Assembly (NCBI GenBank): GCA_032622095.1
Contig: CP136069.1
Location: 18,799,326 to 18,863,325, forward strand
Direction: 5' to 3'
From: Siphonodentalium dalli
Taxonomy: Eukaryota > Mollusca > Scaphopoda > Gadilida > Siphonodentaliidae
Length of the DNA stretch: 64,000 nt
Shown: positions 43,440 to 54,248 of the stretch, piece by piece
Position numbering within the stretch: position 1 is the stretch's first letter
Layout of the letters: every line of letters starts with the position of its first letter
The notes under the pieces: model-generated
Databases searched by the model: none
The model's input: the letters and a program-made list of their open reading frames with translations, nothing else
What the model was told of the DNA's origin: nothing
Program-made: the position numbers and the translations under genes

Positions 43440-44351
43440 CTTAATACGTGATCAGCGATGTTTTTTGACAAATCACAGTAACAGTTTTGATTACATAACA
43501 ATGGGTTCAACACGCAAAATTTACTTATTGGCAAGCAATCAATAATGAATACAAGAACAAAGTTTATTTATTTCTCCGTGTTCTTCATAGTTTTACAGAC
43601 TTTTATAATTTTGGAACATTTACCCGAGTCACCGATTATTTATTATAGTGACTTGATATACGGTTTAATAACAATAAGTGACATAAACTGTGATTAAAAT
43701 ACTATAATTCATCACCATTTGGCATATATGTGTCTCAGAAAGTGCCCACATAGTAATAGAAAATAGCTGAAATCATAGAAACATTTCCCAGTTTGCAGCA
43801 TAATTTAAACTGAGATATAGAGTTATTCCCCTTTACACATCGTGTCGTTACTGTGTTTATTACACGCTTCGCGTCCTAGAATTCGTGCATTAAAATACAG
43901 GATTAGAAGGTTTATTTAGGCTCATACAGGGCGTGTTTGTCATGTGTGATGATTCTTTTATTTAAAAAGTTCCAGTTTCATGGTTGAGGCGAACATCATG
44001 TACGTCATTTTACGTCAATGTGAGTGCTTTGGGTTCATTTAACATCTCCTTGTTCAAGCACTTGGCTTCTTCAGTAGACCCTGGCTGATCAACTTCAATC
44101 CGATTTGATCTTCCTACACTGTAGACTAATCATAAAGCCAGTCAGTCTCAGACACTCACGAGTGTTCACAACAGCACGAAATCAAAAGCAATGATTCCAA
44201 TCTACTGGTGACAGCTGACAATGTGGCCAATATACAACGATTCAATGACCTTAATATACAAGGACCTACGCTATCCCCATGAGATGAGTGACCTTTTCAA
44301 CAGCACACTGACCTGAAGCCACCAATAACCCAACAGGAGTCTGGCCCGGAG
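43440..44351. other. No recognised feature
   Basis: About 0.9 kb of unique-looking sequence; no ORF over 60 codons. Confidence 0.45.
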
Positions 44352-44803
44352 CAAGCCTGAGTTTAGTGTGCCGGTAATTGGCAGAATGAGGTCCGCAGAG
44401 GGTGAATTCAGTGACGCTATCCCACATAGCGGGCTAGCATCACCAAATTCACCCTCTGGGGACATCATTCTGCTTAGGCCACATCTTCTCTGGAAATATT
44501 ATTTATTTATCAAAGTTCAATAGAAACATAGATTCTATTTCTTTTTTAGTTTAGTTTCTCGATATCCCAAATTGGCAGACGACACATTCGATAATCAAGG
44601 TTCCCAATGGGTGTACATCACAATATTCACCATTTGGGAACTTCAATCTGAGTCTATGTCTCCCATAGCAGATGAGGCCATGCAGAATGAGGTCCCCAGT
44701 GGGTGAATTTAGTGATGCTAGCCCGCTATGCGGGATAGATTCAATAAATTCACCCTCTGGGGACCTCATTCCGCAAATGACAGACACACTAAACTCAGGC
44801 TTG
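44352..44803. repeat. Family C MITE, long form, perfect target duplication
   Basis: 452 bp CAAGCCTGAG...CTCAGGCTTG. GCCCGGAG occurs at 44344-44351 and 44804-44811. This is the best reference copy of the long form, with two terminal hairpins and an interior that includes CCAATGGGTGTACATCACAA and CTCCCATAGCAGATGAGG. Confidence 0.95.
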
Positions 44804-45045
44804 GCCCGGAGCCACCGTTTATGTTCCAATCATCTGGACATCACATCTACAATATCAGGGAGCGGCCAGGGCATTAAATGCATTACGCTCGGCATTGTGG
44901 GATTCTGGTCACTGTCAATTTATTTATTGGTCTCATGATAACTTTATTGATTGCAAACAGAATTTGGTCTCTATGTATTAATACCATAGTCGAGAGCAGG
45001 GAATGAGTCCCATTGCAGGCCAATCTGCTGAAATTCTCTCTGCCG

Positions 45046-45255
45046 TACAATAATGTCCTAAATAATCAACCCCTGAACCACAACAGAATTATGGGAAATT
45101 TTTCAGGATTTAGTCGGAAATATGGCTTGCTGCCATTCATCGGAAAGCTCTCGGTGAGAGCTTTCCGATGAATGGCAACAAGCCATATTTCAGACTAAAT
45201 CCTGAAAAATTACCCATAATTCTGCTGTGGTTAAGGAGTTTAGGGCATTACTGTA
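45046..45255. repeat. Family A palindromic MITE, near full length
   Basis: TACAATAATGTCC to GGGCATTACTGTA. Tip CTCTC GGT GAGAG. The right arm lacks CGATTA between GGAGT and TTAGGG. Confidence 0.9.
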
Positions 45256-45528
45256 TATCCTTAAGTTAACCCCTTCGTAACCATAATGGCCATTTCGGTC
45301 TTGGATAAAAAACGGTTGAGGTTGACTGAAAATAAATGTATATTCTGTAATTCGAACCCGTTCAAGGTCGTTTGAGGGTTCAAATGTCAAATCACTGGCT
45401 ATGTGAATTTCCTAGCAAGAAAAGGTATTTTACTGAGGGAAATAAAATTGTTCACCAAATTATTTGGTCAGAAAAATAAACAGCATTTACAATGTTGCAG
45501 ATTTAGCCACCAAACTACTAAAGCCAGT

Positions 45529-45581
45529 CACCCATAATTCTGCTGTGGTTATAGGAGTCGATTATTTAGGGCATTACTGTA
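45529..45581. repeat. Family A right-arm fragment, 53 bp
   Basis: CACCCATAATTCTGCTGTGG to GGGCATTACTGTA. Only the outer right arm is present. Confidence 0.85.
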
Positions 45582-46009
45582 CCCGTCATTGAAAAACATG
45601 CTCCGCCTCAGTGTGCGTCATAATTTGTAGCCGTTCCTATGACAGAGGTCATATGATGTATTTAATAAAGTGACATTGGACTTGACACTGAATCCAGAAC
45701 ACTTAAAAATAAAACCATCATCAGACGCGACAAGATTAGGAAATACCATGAACAAAAATCTCACGATAATAACAGTCAGGGGATGTCGGTCAGATGTGTT
45801 ATAAACACAGAACCACACAATTGTGATTATTGCTGATTGTTTATAGCTTGAGTGTTATGACGTAAAGGGTAACACAACGGTCAATAACATACAAACTCAG
45901 TTCAATGTATACCCTCCGTACTGTTAAAATTGGTTCAATTAGGGATTCACTTACACACAGGAAAACCATGTTTGCCATATTTATGTTTAAATATCTGATA
46001 TGCCCTTCT
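45582..46009. other. No recognised feature
   Basis: No repeat identified; a 66-codon minus ORF is unassigned. Confidence 0.45.
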
Positions 46010-46625
46010 TAAAGACATATTATGGACTTGTTCGGGTGCGTGAAACTGATAAGTTAGTACTAAGGCATTATATGCCAACCTATGATATACAGTAATGCTC
46101 TAAGTAATCAACTTCTTAACCACAGCAGAATTGTGGGTACCGGTAACTTAATTTTCAGGATTTAGTCGGAAATATGGCTTGTTGCCATTCATCGGAAAGC
46201 TCTCGGGGAGAGCTTTCCGATGAATGGCAACAAGCCATATTTCCGACTAAATCCTGAAAAGTTACCCATAATTCTGCTGTGGTTATGGAGTCGATTACTT
46301 AGGGCATTTAACTGTATGAAATAGAGCATTCTACTAACATCGCGGCAAATTTCAAAGAAATCGACACATTCTAATCCATAGAAAACATCGTCTGAACTAC
46401 ACTCTATTGTAAATATTTACATCTGGATTCGGACGCCACTATCGGCGATAAACAAACACAAATGATTTTGCCATCGAGAGTCATTGCATTTAATTAATAT
46501 ATCAGAATGATCGACGGTGTGTGATGTAAATTTGGATTAATATTCGTAAAAATAACTATTTTGAGCATGATTATTCTTCATTTCTATTTTATCACCCTAA
46601 CAGAGTGTTTCTCATCACTTTAAGA
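46010..46625 (+). repeat. Dispersed family W copy, interrupted by family A
   Basis: Matches 28003-28325 in reverse and 15117-15720 in the same direction: 'cttaaagacatattatggac', 'gcattctactaacatcgc', 'atagaaaacatcgtctgaac', 'gactctcgat'-type (inverted) and 'aaaataactattttgagcat'. Confidence 0.7.
46088..46316. repeat. Family A MITE inside family W
   Basis: TA-flanked; tip CTCTC GGG GAGAG. The left arm has an insertion (CGGTAACTTAAT) before TTTTCAGG. CTTCTTAACC faces GGTTATGG, so here the arms are not matched; a counter-example to arm covariation. Confidence 0.9.
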
Positions 46626-46913
46626 GGAAGTTCTATCACACATTTGGCCTCTAATAGTAATTGATTAATACAGAATAGGAGATTTATGTACACAATGTCA
46701 GTGGTCAGGTTGTCAATAATACTATGAGATATAGATTGAGCATAAGCTGATGATATTTTGTATGATAAATCAACACACATAGCGAGTCTAGAAGATGTAT
46801 TGGGAATCGGACATACTCTAAAGTAGTATTACTGTTACTGCTCATTTGATCAGATTTTGTAGGAAATCAAGTTTATCAAGAGGCAGACAGCATGTGAATA
46901 TGTTTGTGGCAGC

Positions 46914-47128
46914 TACAGTAATGTCCTAATAATCAACCCCTAAACCACAGCAGAATTATGGTTAACTTTTCAGGATTTAGTCGGAAATATGGCTTGTTGC
47001 CATTCATCGGAAAGTTTTCACTGAGATGGGTCATAGAGAGCTTTCCGATGAATGGCAACAAGCCATATTTCCAACTGAATCCTAAAAAATTACCCATCAT
47101 TCTGCGGTGGTTGAGGAGTCAATTAATT
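46914..47128. repeat. Family A MITE, right end truncated
   Basis: TACAGTAATGTCC; between the tip bases lies TTTTCACTGAGATGGGTCAT, longer than usual. The right arm ends in GGAGTCAATTAATTG without GGGCATTACTG. Confidence 0.87.
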
Positions 47129-47603
47129 GTATTGCATGTTGGTGTCCAATAATTGTTTATGGCATAGGAAATAAAGTTCTAAATTTTCTCACTAACTCTC
47201 TATATCTGCGGAAATGTTATTAATGACTCAAGACATAATGACCATGTTTCTTTCTCTCAATTCGACAAATGACACTGTAAAACTCCGATCCCAATGACTG
47301 GCATTCCTCAGGGTACATTCAATCATTTGTTTTTCCAATAATTTGTTGAACATAATCAAGAATTTGCACACAAAAGCCACCAAAGCCTATCGAAAGCATG
47401 TAATTAATGGGGCAGTTCACACGTCAGAAGCACGCAGTCCTGGAGTGACTTTCCCCGGGCCGATAATATATAACACTATCCAATCAAATGGCACTTGATA
47501 TGCTTCCGAGTCGAGTCAATGAACTCTTTCAGGAAGCCAGAAAAGTCTTCTCCGCTTCCTAAAAGACTGTATTTTCATGATGAAATCACCTTAGGCCATA
47601 ACT
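47129..47603. other. No recognised feature
   Basis: No repeat or ORF of note. Confidence 0.45.
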
Positions 47604-48205
47604 AGTATGAAAATCTCATTTACCTAAATATAAGACATAGCTACTTGGCTAATTTCCTGAATGCTTATATTCGATGGCGACAAGCCTGAGTTTAGTGTGC
47701 CTGTCATTTGCAGAATGAGGTCCCCCATAGTGGACTAGCATCACTAAATTCCCCCTCAGGGGACCTCATTCTGCTTCGGCCTAATCTTCTCTGCAAAGTT
47801 TCTTTATTATCAAATTTCTATAGTAACTTCTTCACATAAATTCTAATTAATTTTTAGTTTAGTTTCTCTATATCCCCAAATTGGCAGAAGACACATTGCA
47901 TATTATAAATCGAGGTTCAAAATGGGTGTATACATCCCACTATTCACCATTTGGGAACTTCAATCTGAGTCAATGTCACCCATAGCAGATGAGGCCATGC
48001 AGAATGAGGTCCCCAGAGGGTGAATTTAGTGATGCTAGCCTGCTATGCAGGATAGCGTCACTAAATTCACCCTCTGGGGACCTCATTCTGCAAATTACAG
48101 GCACACTAAACTCAGGCTTGAGTATGAATATCTCATTTACTTCAATATAAGACATAGCTACTTTGCCGTGCAAGCTAATTTCCTGATGCCTGTATTCAAT
48201 GGCGA
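47604..48205 (+). repeat. Direct duplication of about 80 bp flanking a family C element
   Basis: 47604-47680 and 48121-48205 share 'agtatgaa.atctcattta', 'ataagacatagctactt', 'gctaatttcctga' and 'ttc.atggcga'. The right copy has a few extra bases (TGCCGTGCAA). The family C copy fills the space between them exactly. Confidence 0.9.
47681..48120. repeat. Family C MITE, long form, between two 80-bp direct repeats
   Basis: 440 bp, CAAGCCTGAG...CTCAGGCTTG. The first hairpin lost its left inner arm. The flanking 8-mers do not match each other; instead an 80-bp direct duplication borders it. Confidence 0.9.
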
Positions 48206-48460
48206 GTTGGCGACATTAATGGTCCTTGGAACAGTGACCTGTCCAGATAAGTGTGTCAACATGAACTATTATAAAGTTCAAACTTCGCGGAATTTCAATG
48301 CCAATAAAATGGGGCGTCAAAATTTAGTTTTTTATTTTATAATATCATGATCATGCAGTGCTCGTAATTCACAATTGTTCTGGAATCTACATGTATATAT
48401 ATAAAAGATATATACAGAATATATGCAACAAATGAATGAATTTATGCGATTGATTAGTGC

Positions 48461-48832
48461 CAGGGGCGCCGGAGGAGGGGAGCAGAGGGGGCAGCTGACC
48501 CCCCCCCTGCCCTTGACCAAGGGGGGGCGAGCGGGGGCAGGACTTGCCCTTTTTCTGGAGACAGAAAATGCTTTTTGTGTGTTTAATTTCGTGTTTTTAT
48601 AGCAAAATGTGACTTTTTTGGTCCAAATACCACCAATTTCACAAGGAATATTAATTTTTCACAAAACGGCCATAAAAACCGACAAATACCTTTAAAATAG
48701 GGATTTGTGCCACAATGAATTTATGGTTATTTTCCCGAGTTTGCGGAGAAAATGCCCTTTTTTTGCGGAAAATTAAGTGCCCTTTTTGTAGGCTCTGCCC
48801 CCCCCTGCCCTTGGATGCTTCCGGCGCCCCTG
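48461..48832. repeat. Non-autonomous hAT-like element, 372 bp
   Basis: Inverted ends CAGGGGCGCCGGA / TCCGGCGCCCCTG; ATTAGTGC at 48453-48460 is repeated at 48833-48840, an 8-bp target duplication. The ends contain G/C runs and CCCTGCCCTTG words. No ORF. CAGGGGCG-type ends are common in hAT elements of animals. Confidence 0.93.
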
Positions 48833-48844
48833 ATTAGTGCAAAG

Positions 48845-48938
48845 TACACTCATGTGTTCTACGAATGATACAAACAACATGGCAATTAAATGAAAATGAG
48901 TTTATGACTCAAGTCTTTCATAGAGCACATGAGTGTAT
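48845..48938. repeat. Short inverted repeat, 22-bp arms
   Basis: TACACTCATGTGTTCTACGAA and TTCATAGAGCACATGAGTGTA face each other across about 50 bp, immediately after the hAT-like element. Origin unknown. Confidence 0.6.
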
Positions 48939-49443
48939 TTCTGTTGAGTATAAAAGGAGATGGTCCCATAAATGGCTGGTTTAATGAACAGTACCCCTTT
49001 AAATGTGTACTTCATCGGTCAAAAACCATGAATCCATCGAGAATTCTCCTTTATTGAGTGAAAAATTGCTGACATCAGCTTGCATATTACTACAATCTGA
49101 TTATATGAGGTTTTGTTGGCACCCAATTTCACCAGACAGCTTTATATCAGCATTGTAAAGAGAGGGAAGAAAGCAGTACTAGATACTCTCCTCTGTGTGG
49201 AGGCAATTAATTGTCTGAGGCACTCGTCTGCCAACAATCAAATAACTGTCCCAACATGAACAGCCAAATGAATAAGCCACCACTTAAGTTACTATTCACT
49301 TTCGGTTTAACTAAAGGTTGGGTGATCGAGACACGACTGTGAATAAATTTCATAAACTATTCATGTTCCACTTTCAAGACAAGAGTCTTTAGATGGGACA
49401 TCTTCGACTTCAAGTACATATATGTTAATTTCAGGACACAGAT
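48939..49443. other. No recognised feature
   Basis: No repeat or ORF of note. Confidence 0.45.
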
Positions 49444-50139
49444 TTAAAGGTACTCAATCTGAATCGATGGTCCCCATATCATCAGATTCCAACAACAATT
49501 TTTTTTATTTTTTTTTAAATGCCGCTCCAGTTATCAGAATCAAGTAATCGTCCAAAAATAATGCTAACCAAAGTCAACTCTAGTATAAAATTGTCCAAAA
49601 CCTGTTATTTATCAACATTTTGTTCAATGAAGTTTTGCCTGTTTGTCAAATATCTGACGCAATAAAGCCAATTGATTTTAGTGTTAGCCATCTTCATCCA
49701 CAATTTAGTGAAACCATCTTCTCGTTGACCTTTTACTGGGCCACTAAAAAATATCGGTTGTGAAAAATAATAGATTTAAAAAATTGATATCTGATCACTC
49801 TGAACTTTGATGGGCATGGGTTCCTCGACTCGAATGAAATATTTTTACCCCCGAAGTCAAAGAAATAGTAATTTGCAAGCATTAACCCTTTGAGTGTCAG
49901 GTCAATTTTTGTATCAACCCATATACCCTGTGCCAATGCATTCTCTTATATATGCGAGTCGACCATAGGTCGCCTCGCATATATAAGAGAATGCATTGGC
50001 CTAACAATTATTTTTTTTACAATATTTTACAATTTTAATAATTTATTCTTATATTCTTTAACAGACTTATTTTGTAGGTTTAGGGCCGATGAGATCGGCC
50101 CCTGGCACTCAAAGCGTTAATTCTGATTATGCATCTTTC
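49444..50139 (+). repeat. Family F element split by a nested family D element
   Basis: TTAAAGGTACTCAATCTG at the left, GATTATGCATCTTT at the right. The F body is interrupted at GCAT|TAA by the D copy at 49882-50120; joining the two sides gives GCATTAATTCTGATTATGC, as expected of F. Confidence 0.88.
49882..50120 (+). repeat. Family D MITE (TTAA) nested in family F
   Basis: TTAACCCTTTGAGTGTCAGG to CCTGGCACTCAAAGCGTTAA, 239 bp. One full hairpin, then the TTTAGGGCCGATGAGATCGG end. This is the short form of family D, also seen at 51601 and 54431. Confidence 0.93.
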
Positions 50140-50140
50140 A

Positions 50141-50215
50141 GTTCCCAGATTGGGAACCTCAATTATGTATTGTGTCATATCTGCCAATTTGGGGTAATAG
50201 AAAAACTACACTAAA
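50141..50215. repeat. Family C interior fragment
   Basis: 'ttgggaacctcaattatg', 'tctgccaatttgggg' and 'aaactacactaaaaa' are the interior of family C without its hairpins. Confidence 0.65.
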
Positions 50216-50311
50216 AAAAAAAAAAACTTTCTAAAAAATCCAATTGATTCTCAAATATTTGCAGGTCACTAGCTGGAAAATACATCGAAGAGGCAGTAAA
50301 TTACAGACACT

Positions 50312-50758
50312 ATAACGTGTCTGTCATTTCAGAATGAGGTCCCCAGTGGGTGAATTTAGTTATTCTATACCGCATAGCTGCCTAGCATCACTAAATTCAC
50401 CCTCTGGGGACCCGTTCTGGTTAGACCTCGTCTTCTCTGGAAAGTTTTTTTTATCATAAAATTTTTATAGTACCTTAGATTCTATTTCTTTTTTTAATTA
50501 ATAGTTTAGTTTCTCTGTATCCCCAAATTGGCAGACAACACATTGCATATAGAGGTTGCCAATGGGTGAACATCACAATATTCACCATTTGGGAACTTCA
50601 ATCTGAGTCTATGTCTCCCATAGCACATGATGCCATGCAGAATGAGGTCCCTAGAGGGTGTATTTGGTGATGCTAGCATGCTATGTGGGATAGCGTCACT
50701 AAATTCACCCTCTGGATACCTCATTCTGCAAATGACAGGCACACTAAACTCAGGCTTG
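50312..50758. repeat. Family C MITE, long form, left end decayed
   Basis: Left end reads CACTATAACGTGTCTGTC, of the short-form type, while the right end is ACACTAAACTCAGGCTTG, the long-form type. The copy may be a chimera of the two subtypes. Both hairpins are present. Confidence 0.85.
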
Positions 50759-50887
50759 GACAGGATAATATATTGCACCTAACGCCTGTCCACATAGTTC
50801 ATTCCGATCATAATTTTTTTATGAATAAGTACAAAGACAATTCTGACTCAATATGCATTACAATACTATGTTGAATAATACTTTATA

Positions 50888-51071
50888 TACAGTAATGCCC
50901 TATATTATTAATTGACTGCTTAACCACAGCAGAATTATGGGTAACTTTTCAGGATTTAGTCGGGGAGAGCTTTCCGATGAATGGCAACAAGCCATATTTC
51001 CGACTAAATCCTGAAAAGTTACCCATAATTCTGCTGTGGTTAAGGAGTCGATTACTTAGGGCATTACTGTA
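50888..51071. repeat. Family A MITE, left arm shortened
   Basis: TACAGTAATGCCC; the left arm stops at TTTAGTCGG and jumps to GGAGAGCTTTCC. The right arm is complete. Confidence 0.9.
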
Positions 51072-51134
51072 GCTTTATTCTGAATGAAAACTCTACATCG
51101 GTGGTTGCAAGGTGGAAGCTTCATCTAGATTGAT

Positions 51135-51500
51135 GGAATTTATTACACCGATTTATATTCATATTTCCAGAACAATACAACGGAAATTGTATAAGGTTAG
51201 ACAGATCGCAGTGGGCGGCTAAATGATATGACATATAGATCATCAACATAACGACATATAGATCATAGTAGACTGCAGTGTGAGTTCTGAATACATACGA
51301 GCAGCGGAATATGAATTATTGAATTCTCAATGAAAATATCTGCATGCGAAGTAATTTGGACAGGATCGTTAGCATTGTAGAAATATGACAGATTTCTCCC
51401 GGGATTCATGATAACATAGACTTACTTAATATTATATGAGGTAACAATCGTATATTATCTGGTCTACTAACCTAGCGAGAGAGTCACATTCTACAGGGAG
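51135..51500 (+). repeat. Segmental duplication 51-53 kb, copy 1
   Basis: 'ccgatttatattcatatttcc', 'aattattgaattctcaatga', 'gaagtaatttggacaggatc', 'ttagcattgta' and 'atatgaggtaacaatcg' recur at 51937-52305 (about 90 percent alike by eye) and partly at 52970-53115. Confidence 0.92.
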
Positions 51501-51600
51501 GGGGGTCGCGGGTCAGAAACTCCGATCAGAAATCATGAAAGATTGCAATTATTGTCGAAATTAGACAAATGTCAGATGACTGTTTATGCAGACGTCCTAG

Positions 51601-51835
51601 TTAACCCTTTGAGTGCCAGGTCGATTTTTGTATCAACCCATATACCCTGTGCCAATGCATTCTCATATATATGCGAGTCGACTATAGGTCGCCTCGCATA
51701 TATAAGAGAATGCATTGGCCTAACATTTTTTTTTTTTTTTTTTTTTTCTTTACAATTTTAATAATTTATTCTTTAACAGATTTATTTTGTAGGTTTAGGG
51801 CCGATGAGATCGGCCCCTGGCACTCAAAGGGTTAA
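51601..51835 (+). repeat. Family D MITE (TTAA), short form
   Basis: TTAACCCTTTGAGTGCCAGG to CCTGGCACTCAAAGGGTTAA. One hairpin, then a run of about 23 T. It lies between copies 1 and 2 of the segmental duplication. Confidence 0.92.
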
Positions 51836-51936
51836 CAAACTTTTTCATGCGAGAACACTTGACACTGGACTCAAGGTAATGTAGGGAGGAATCTGAAATT
51901 TACTCTTGAAAGTCTCTTGCAAGGCTTTCTATGAAT

Positions 51937-52305
51937 ATCCCGATTTATATTCATATTTCCAAAACAATACAACAGAAATTGTATAATGTCAGGAAGATCG
52001 CAGTGAGCGGCTAAATGATATGACATATAGATTGTAGTAGGCAGCAACATGACAACATATAGAATTGTAGTAGACTGCAGTGTGCCGTAGGAATACGTAC
52101 GAGCTGCGGAAGATGAATTATTGAATTCTCAATGAAAATGTCCGCATGGGGAAGTAATTTGGACAGGATCGTTAGCATTGTACAAATATGTCAGATTTCT
52201 CCAGGGATTCATCATAATAGAGACTCATTTAATATTATATGAGGTAACAATCGCATATGATCTGGTCTACTAACATAGCGAGAGATTTATAGTTTGCAGG
52301 CAGGG
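51937..52305 (+). repeat. Segmental duplication 51-53 kb, copy 2
   Basis: Second copy, offset about 802 bp from the first. Neither copy has an open frame worth noting. Confidence 0.92.
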
Positions 52306-52395
52306 GTAGGTCTCAGGGTCAGAATCTCTGAACAGAATTCATGAAGGATTAAAAGTTATATAGAAATTTGACAAAAAAAGGACATAAAAATGACT

Positions 52396-52438
52396 GGCTC
52401 AGTAGCTCAATAATTAGAGTGTTCAGCTCAGCTGTATA
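52396..52438 (+). other. tRNA-like 5' half (A-box), possibly a SINE head
   Basis: GGCTCAGTAGCTCAATAATT then AGAGTGTTCAGC reads like the 5' half of a tRNA: acceptor, TA, a D-arm of GCTC/GAGT, and the start of an anticodon arm. A family A element begins at the next TA, and no B-box or 3' half follows on the other side. Compatible with a tRNA pseudogene or tRNA-derived SINE head. Confidence 0.4.
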
Positions 52439-52773
52439 CAGTAATGCTCTAAATAATCGACTCCCTAATCACAGCAGAATTATGGGTAACTTTTCAGGAT
52501 TTAGTCGGAAATATGGCTTGTTGCCATTCATCGGAAAGCTCTCCCATGGCGGTGTAAAGAAGCTTTTTGATGAAGCGAAAAAGCTAAATAAAAAAAGAAT
52601 TATGGGTAACTTTTCAGGATTTAGTCGGAAATATGGATTGTTGCCATTCATCGGAAAGCTCTCAGGGAGAGCTTTCCGATGAATGGCAACAAGCCATATT
52701 TCCGACTAAATCCTGAAAAGTTACCCATAATTCTGCTGTGGTTAAAGAGTCGATTAATTAGGGCATTACTGTA
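52437..52773. repeat. Family A MITE with extra partial left arm
   Basis: 337 bp. After the first CTCTCCCATGG about 50 bp of foreign sequence (GGTGTAAAGAAGCTTTTTGA and on) is followed by a second AATTATGGGTAACTTTTCAG run. Only the second run pairs with the right arm. Tip CTCTC AGG GAGAG. Confidence 0.92.
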
Positions 52774-52969
52774 TATAGTCGCTCTTACTGTTACTGCTTT
52801 GCACCACTCATGAGTAATGAGAGTATAACTCAGACGGGAGTTGACAGATATATTGTCAGTGTGAAATCCTGATGGGAGCTGATATATGTGCTAGATTTTG
52901 TTGCATCACGGGAGTTGCTTGTTGGTCGGAGAATGGAAATGGCAACAGTGTGATGCCCTATATTACGGG

Positions 52970-53115
52970 GGTAATAATGAAAATGTCCACATGGGAAGTA
53001 ATTTGGACAGGATCATTAGCATTGTAGAAATATGTTAGATTTCTCGAGGGATTCATCATAATAGATTATTTAATATTGTATGAGGTAACAACCAGTATAT
53101 CATCTGATCTATATA
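52970..53115 (+). repeat. Segmental duplication 51-53 kb, partial copy 3
   Basis: 'gaaaatgtccacatgg', 'gaagtaatttggacaggatc', 'gattcatcataatag' and 'gtatgaggtaacaa' match the right part of copies 1 and 2. Confidence 0.85.
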
Positions 53116-53259
53116 CTACCATAGGGCATTTTATTTTATACTAACTCATGTGCCCAACTTCGTCCTGGCTATTTAGAGATTTCTTTGTGATCGCCTCCGT
53201 CTGGGAAAAATTTACAGTGTCTGTACAAACTGTTGTTCGATCGGTCCAGAAACATGCCT

Positions 53260-53540
53260 ATATGAGCAAGGTCAAGGTCGAGGACCCGGTCGCACGTGAA
53301 ATTGGACCAGCCCATATAGTTCCCGGGATCAAAGTAGGCCTACATACCAAATATGAGTCGGATCAGTCGAGGTCCAGAAATTTCTGTCGGATATGAGAGT
53401 ATATATATATCACTTAAAGTGAGGTCAAGGTCAAGGACACAGTCGCATGTGAAATTTGAGCCACCCATAATGTTCCCGGGATCAAAGTAGGCCTATACAT
53501 ACCAAATTGAGTTGGAATGGTCAAGCAGTTTTCGAGTCTA
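53260..53540 (+). repeat. Family Z: two modules of about 120 bp
   Basis: From about 53267 and 53427, both modules contain 'aaggtcaaggtc.aggac', 'gtcgca.gtgaaatt', 'gttcccgggatcaaagtagg' and 'cataccaaat.tgagt'. The second runs into an (ACACAGACAGAC) microsatellite. Modular repeat with a simple-sequence tail, of a kind common in mollusc genomes; class unproven. Confidence 0.65.
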
Positions 53541-53692
53541 TAACACACATACACACAGACATACAGACATACACACAGACAGACATACACACACACACAC
53601 AGACAGACATACACACACACACACACAGACAGACAGACATATACACACATACAGACAGACATACACACACACAGACACACAGACAGAAGTTT
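53541..53692 (+). repeat. ACACAC/ACAGAC microsatellite
   Basis: Irregular mix of ACAC and CAGA repeats over about 150 bp. It explains the Thr/His/Gln and Cys/Val/Met low-complexity ORFs on both strands. Confidence 0.95.
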
Positions 53693-53700
53693 CAAAATTT

Positions 53701-54248
53701 ATAATAGATTACTTGGTTTATGGATTTCCCTACCCAAAAAAAAAGCTGTTTGTCAAAAAAAATAATTTTAAATGAAAACTAAAATTTTTATTTCCACCAA
53801 TGGGAATATTAATCCAGACATGTACAAGTTTATATCAAATGTACACAACAATAGAACAGCGAAGCTTCCTGGCGATCATTATGGTAATGAATGTTAACGA
53901 AAACATGATAGACTTTGATATTCAGGTCATATTTGTTCATCTATCAGTATCTTGCTTTAAAGACCCAAATAAAAAATATATATTTACCTCTACAAGTGGA
54001 CAAAGGGAAAGCATAGTTATAGGTGATATGGTGGCTTGTATTAGATGAGGAGATTATTATACATCAAGTATTTTATTTCTCCTGACCCTATTTTATGACA
54101 ATTTAAAAAAAAACATTTAATTATATATATATATTTTTTTTTTCCTCACACCTCTCCTACCTTTTAGCCAAAACAATCCATAAAACAAGTAATACAAAAT
54201 AAAATTCCTAGGGAGAGATTTACAGTCTACAGGGAAGATTCATATATA
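53701..54248. other. No recognised gene; AT microsatellite
   Basis: An (AT)/(T) run lies at 54121-54144. The 82-codon ORF at 53800-54048 is unassigned. Confidence 0.4.

Noticed and set aside
45350-45390. tRNA T-loop-like GGGTTCGAATT on the minus strand
   Set aside because: No paired stems or A-box around it.
53414-53775. Cys/Val/Met-rich and Thr/His-rich ORFs
   Set aside because: Pure translation of the ACAC/CAGA microsatellite.
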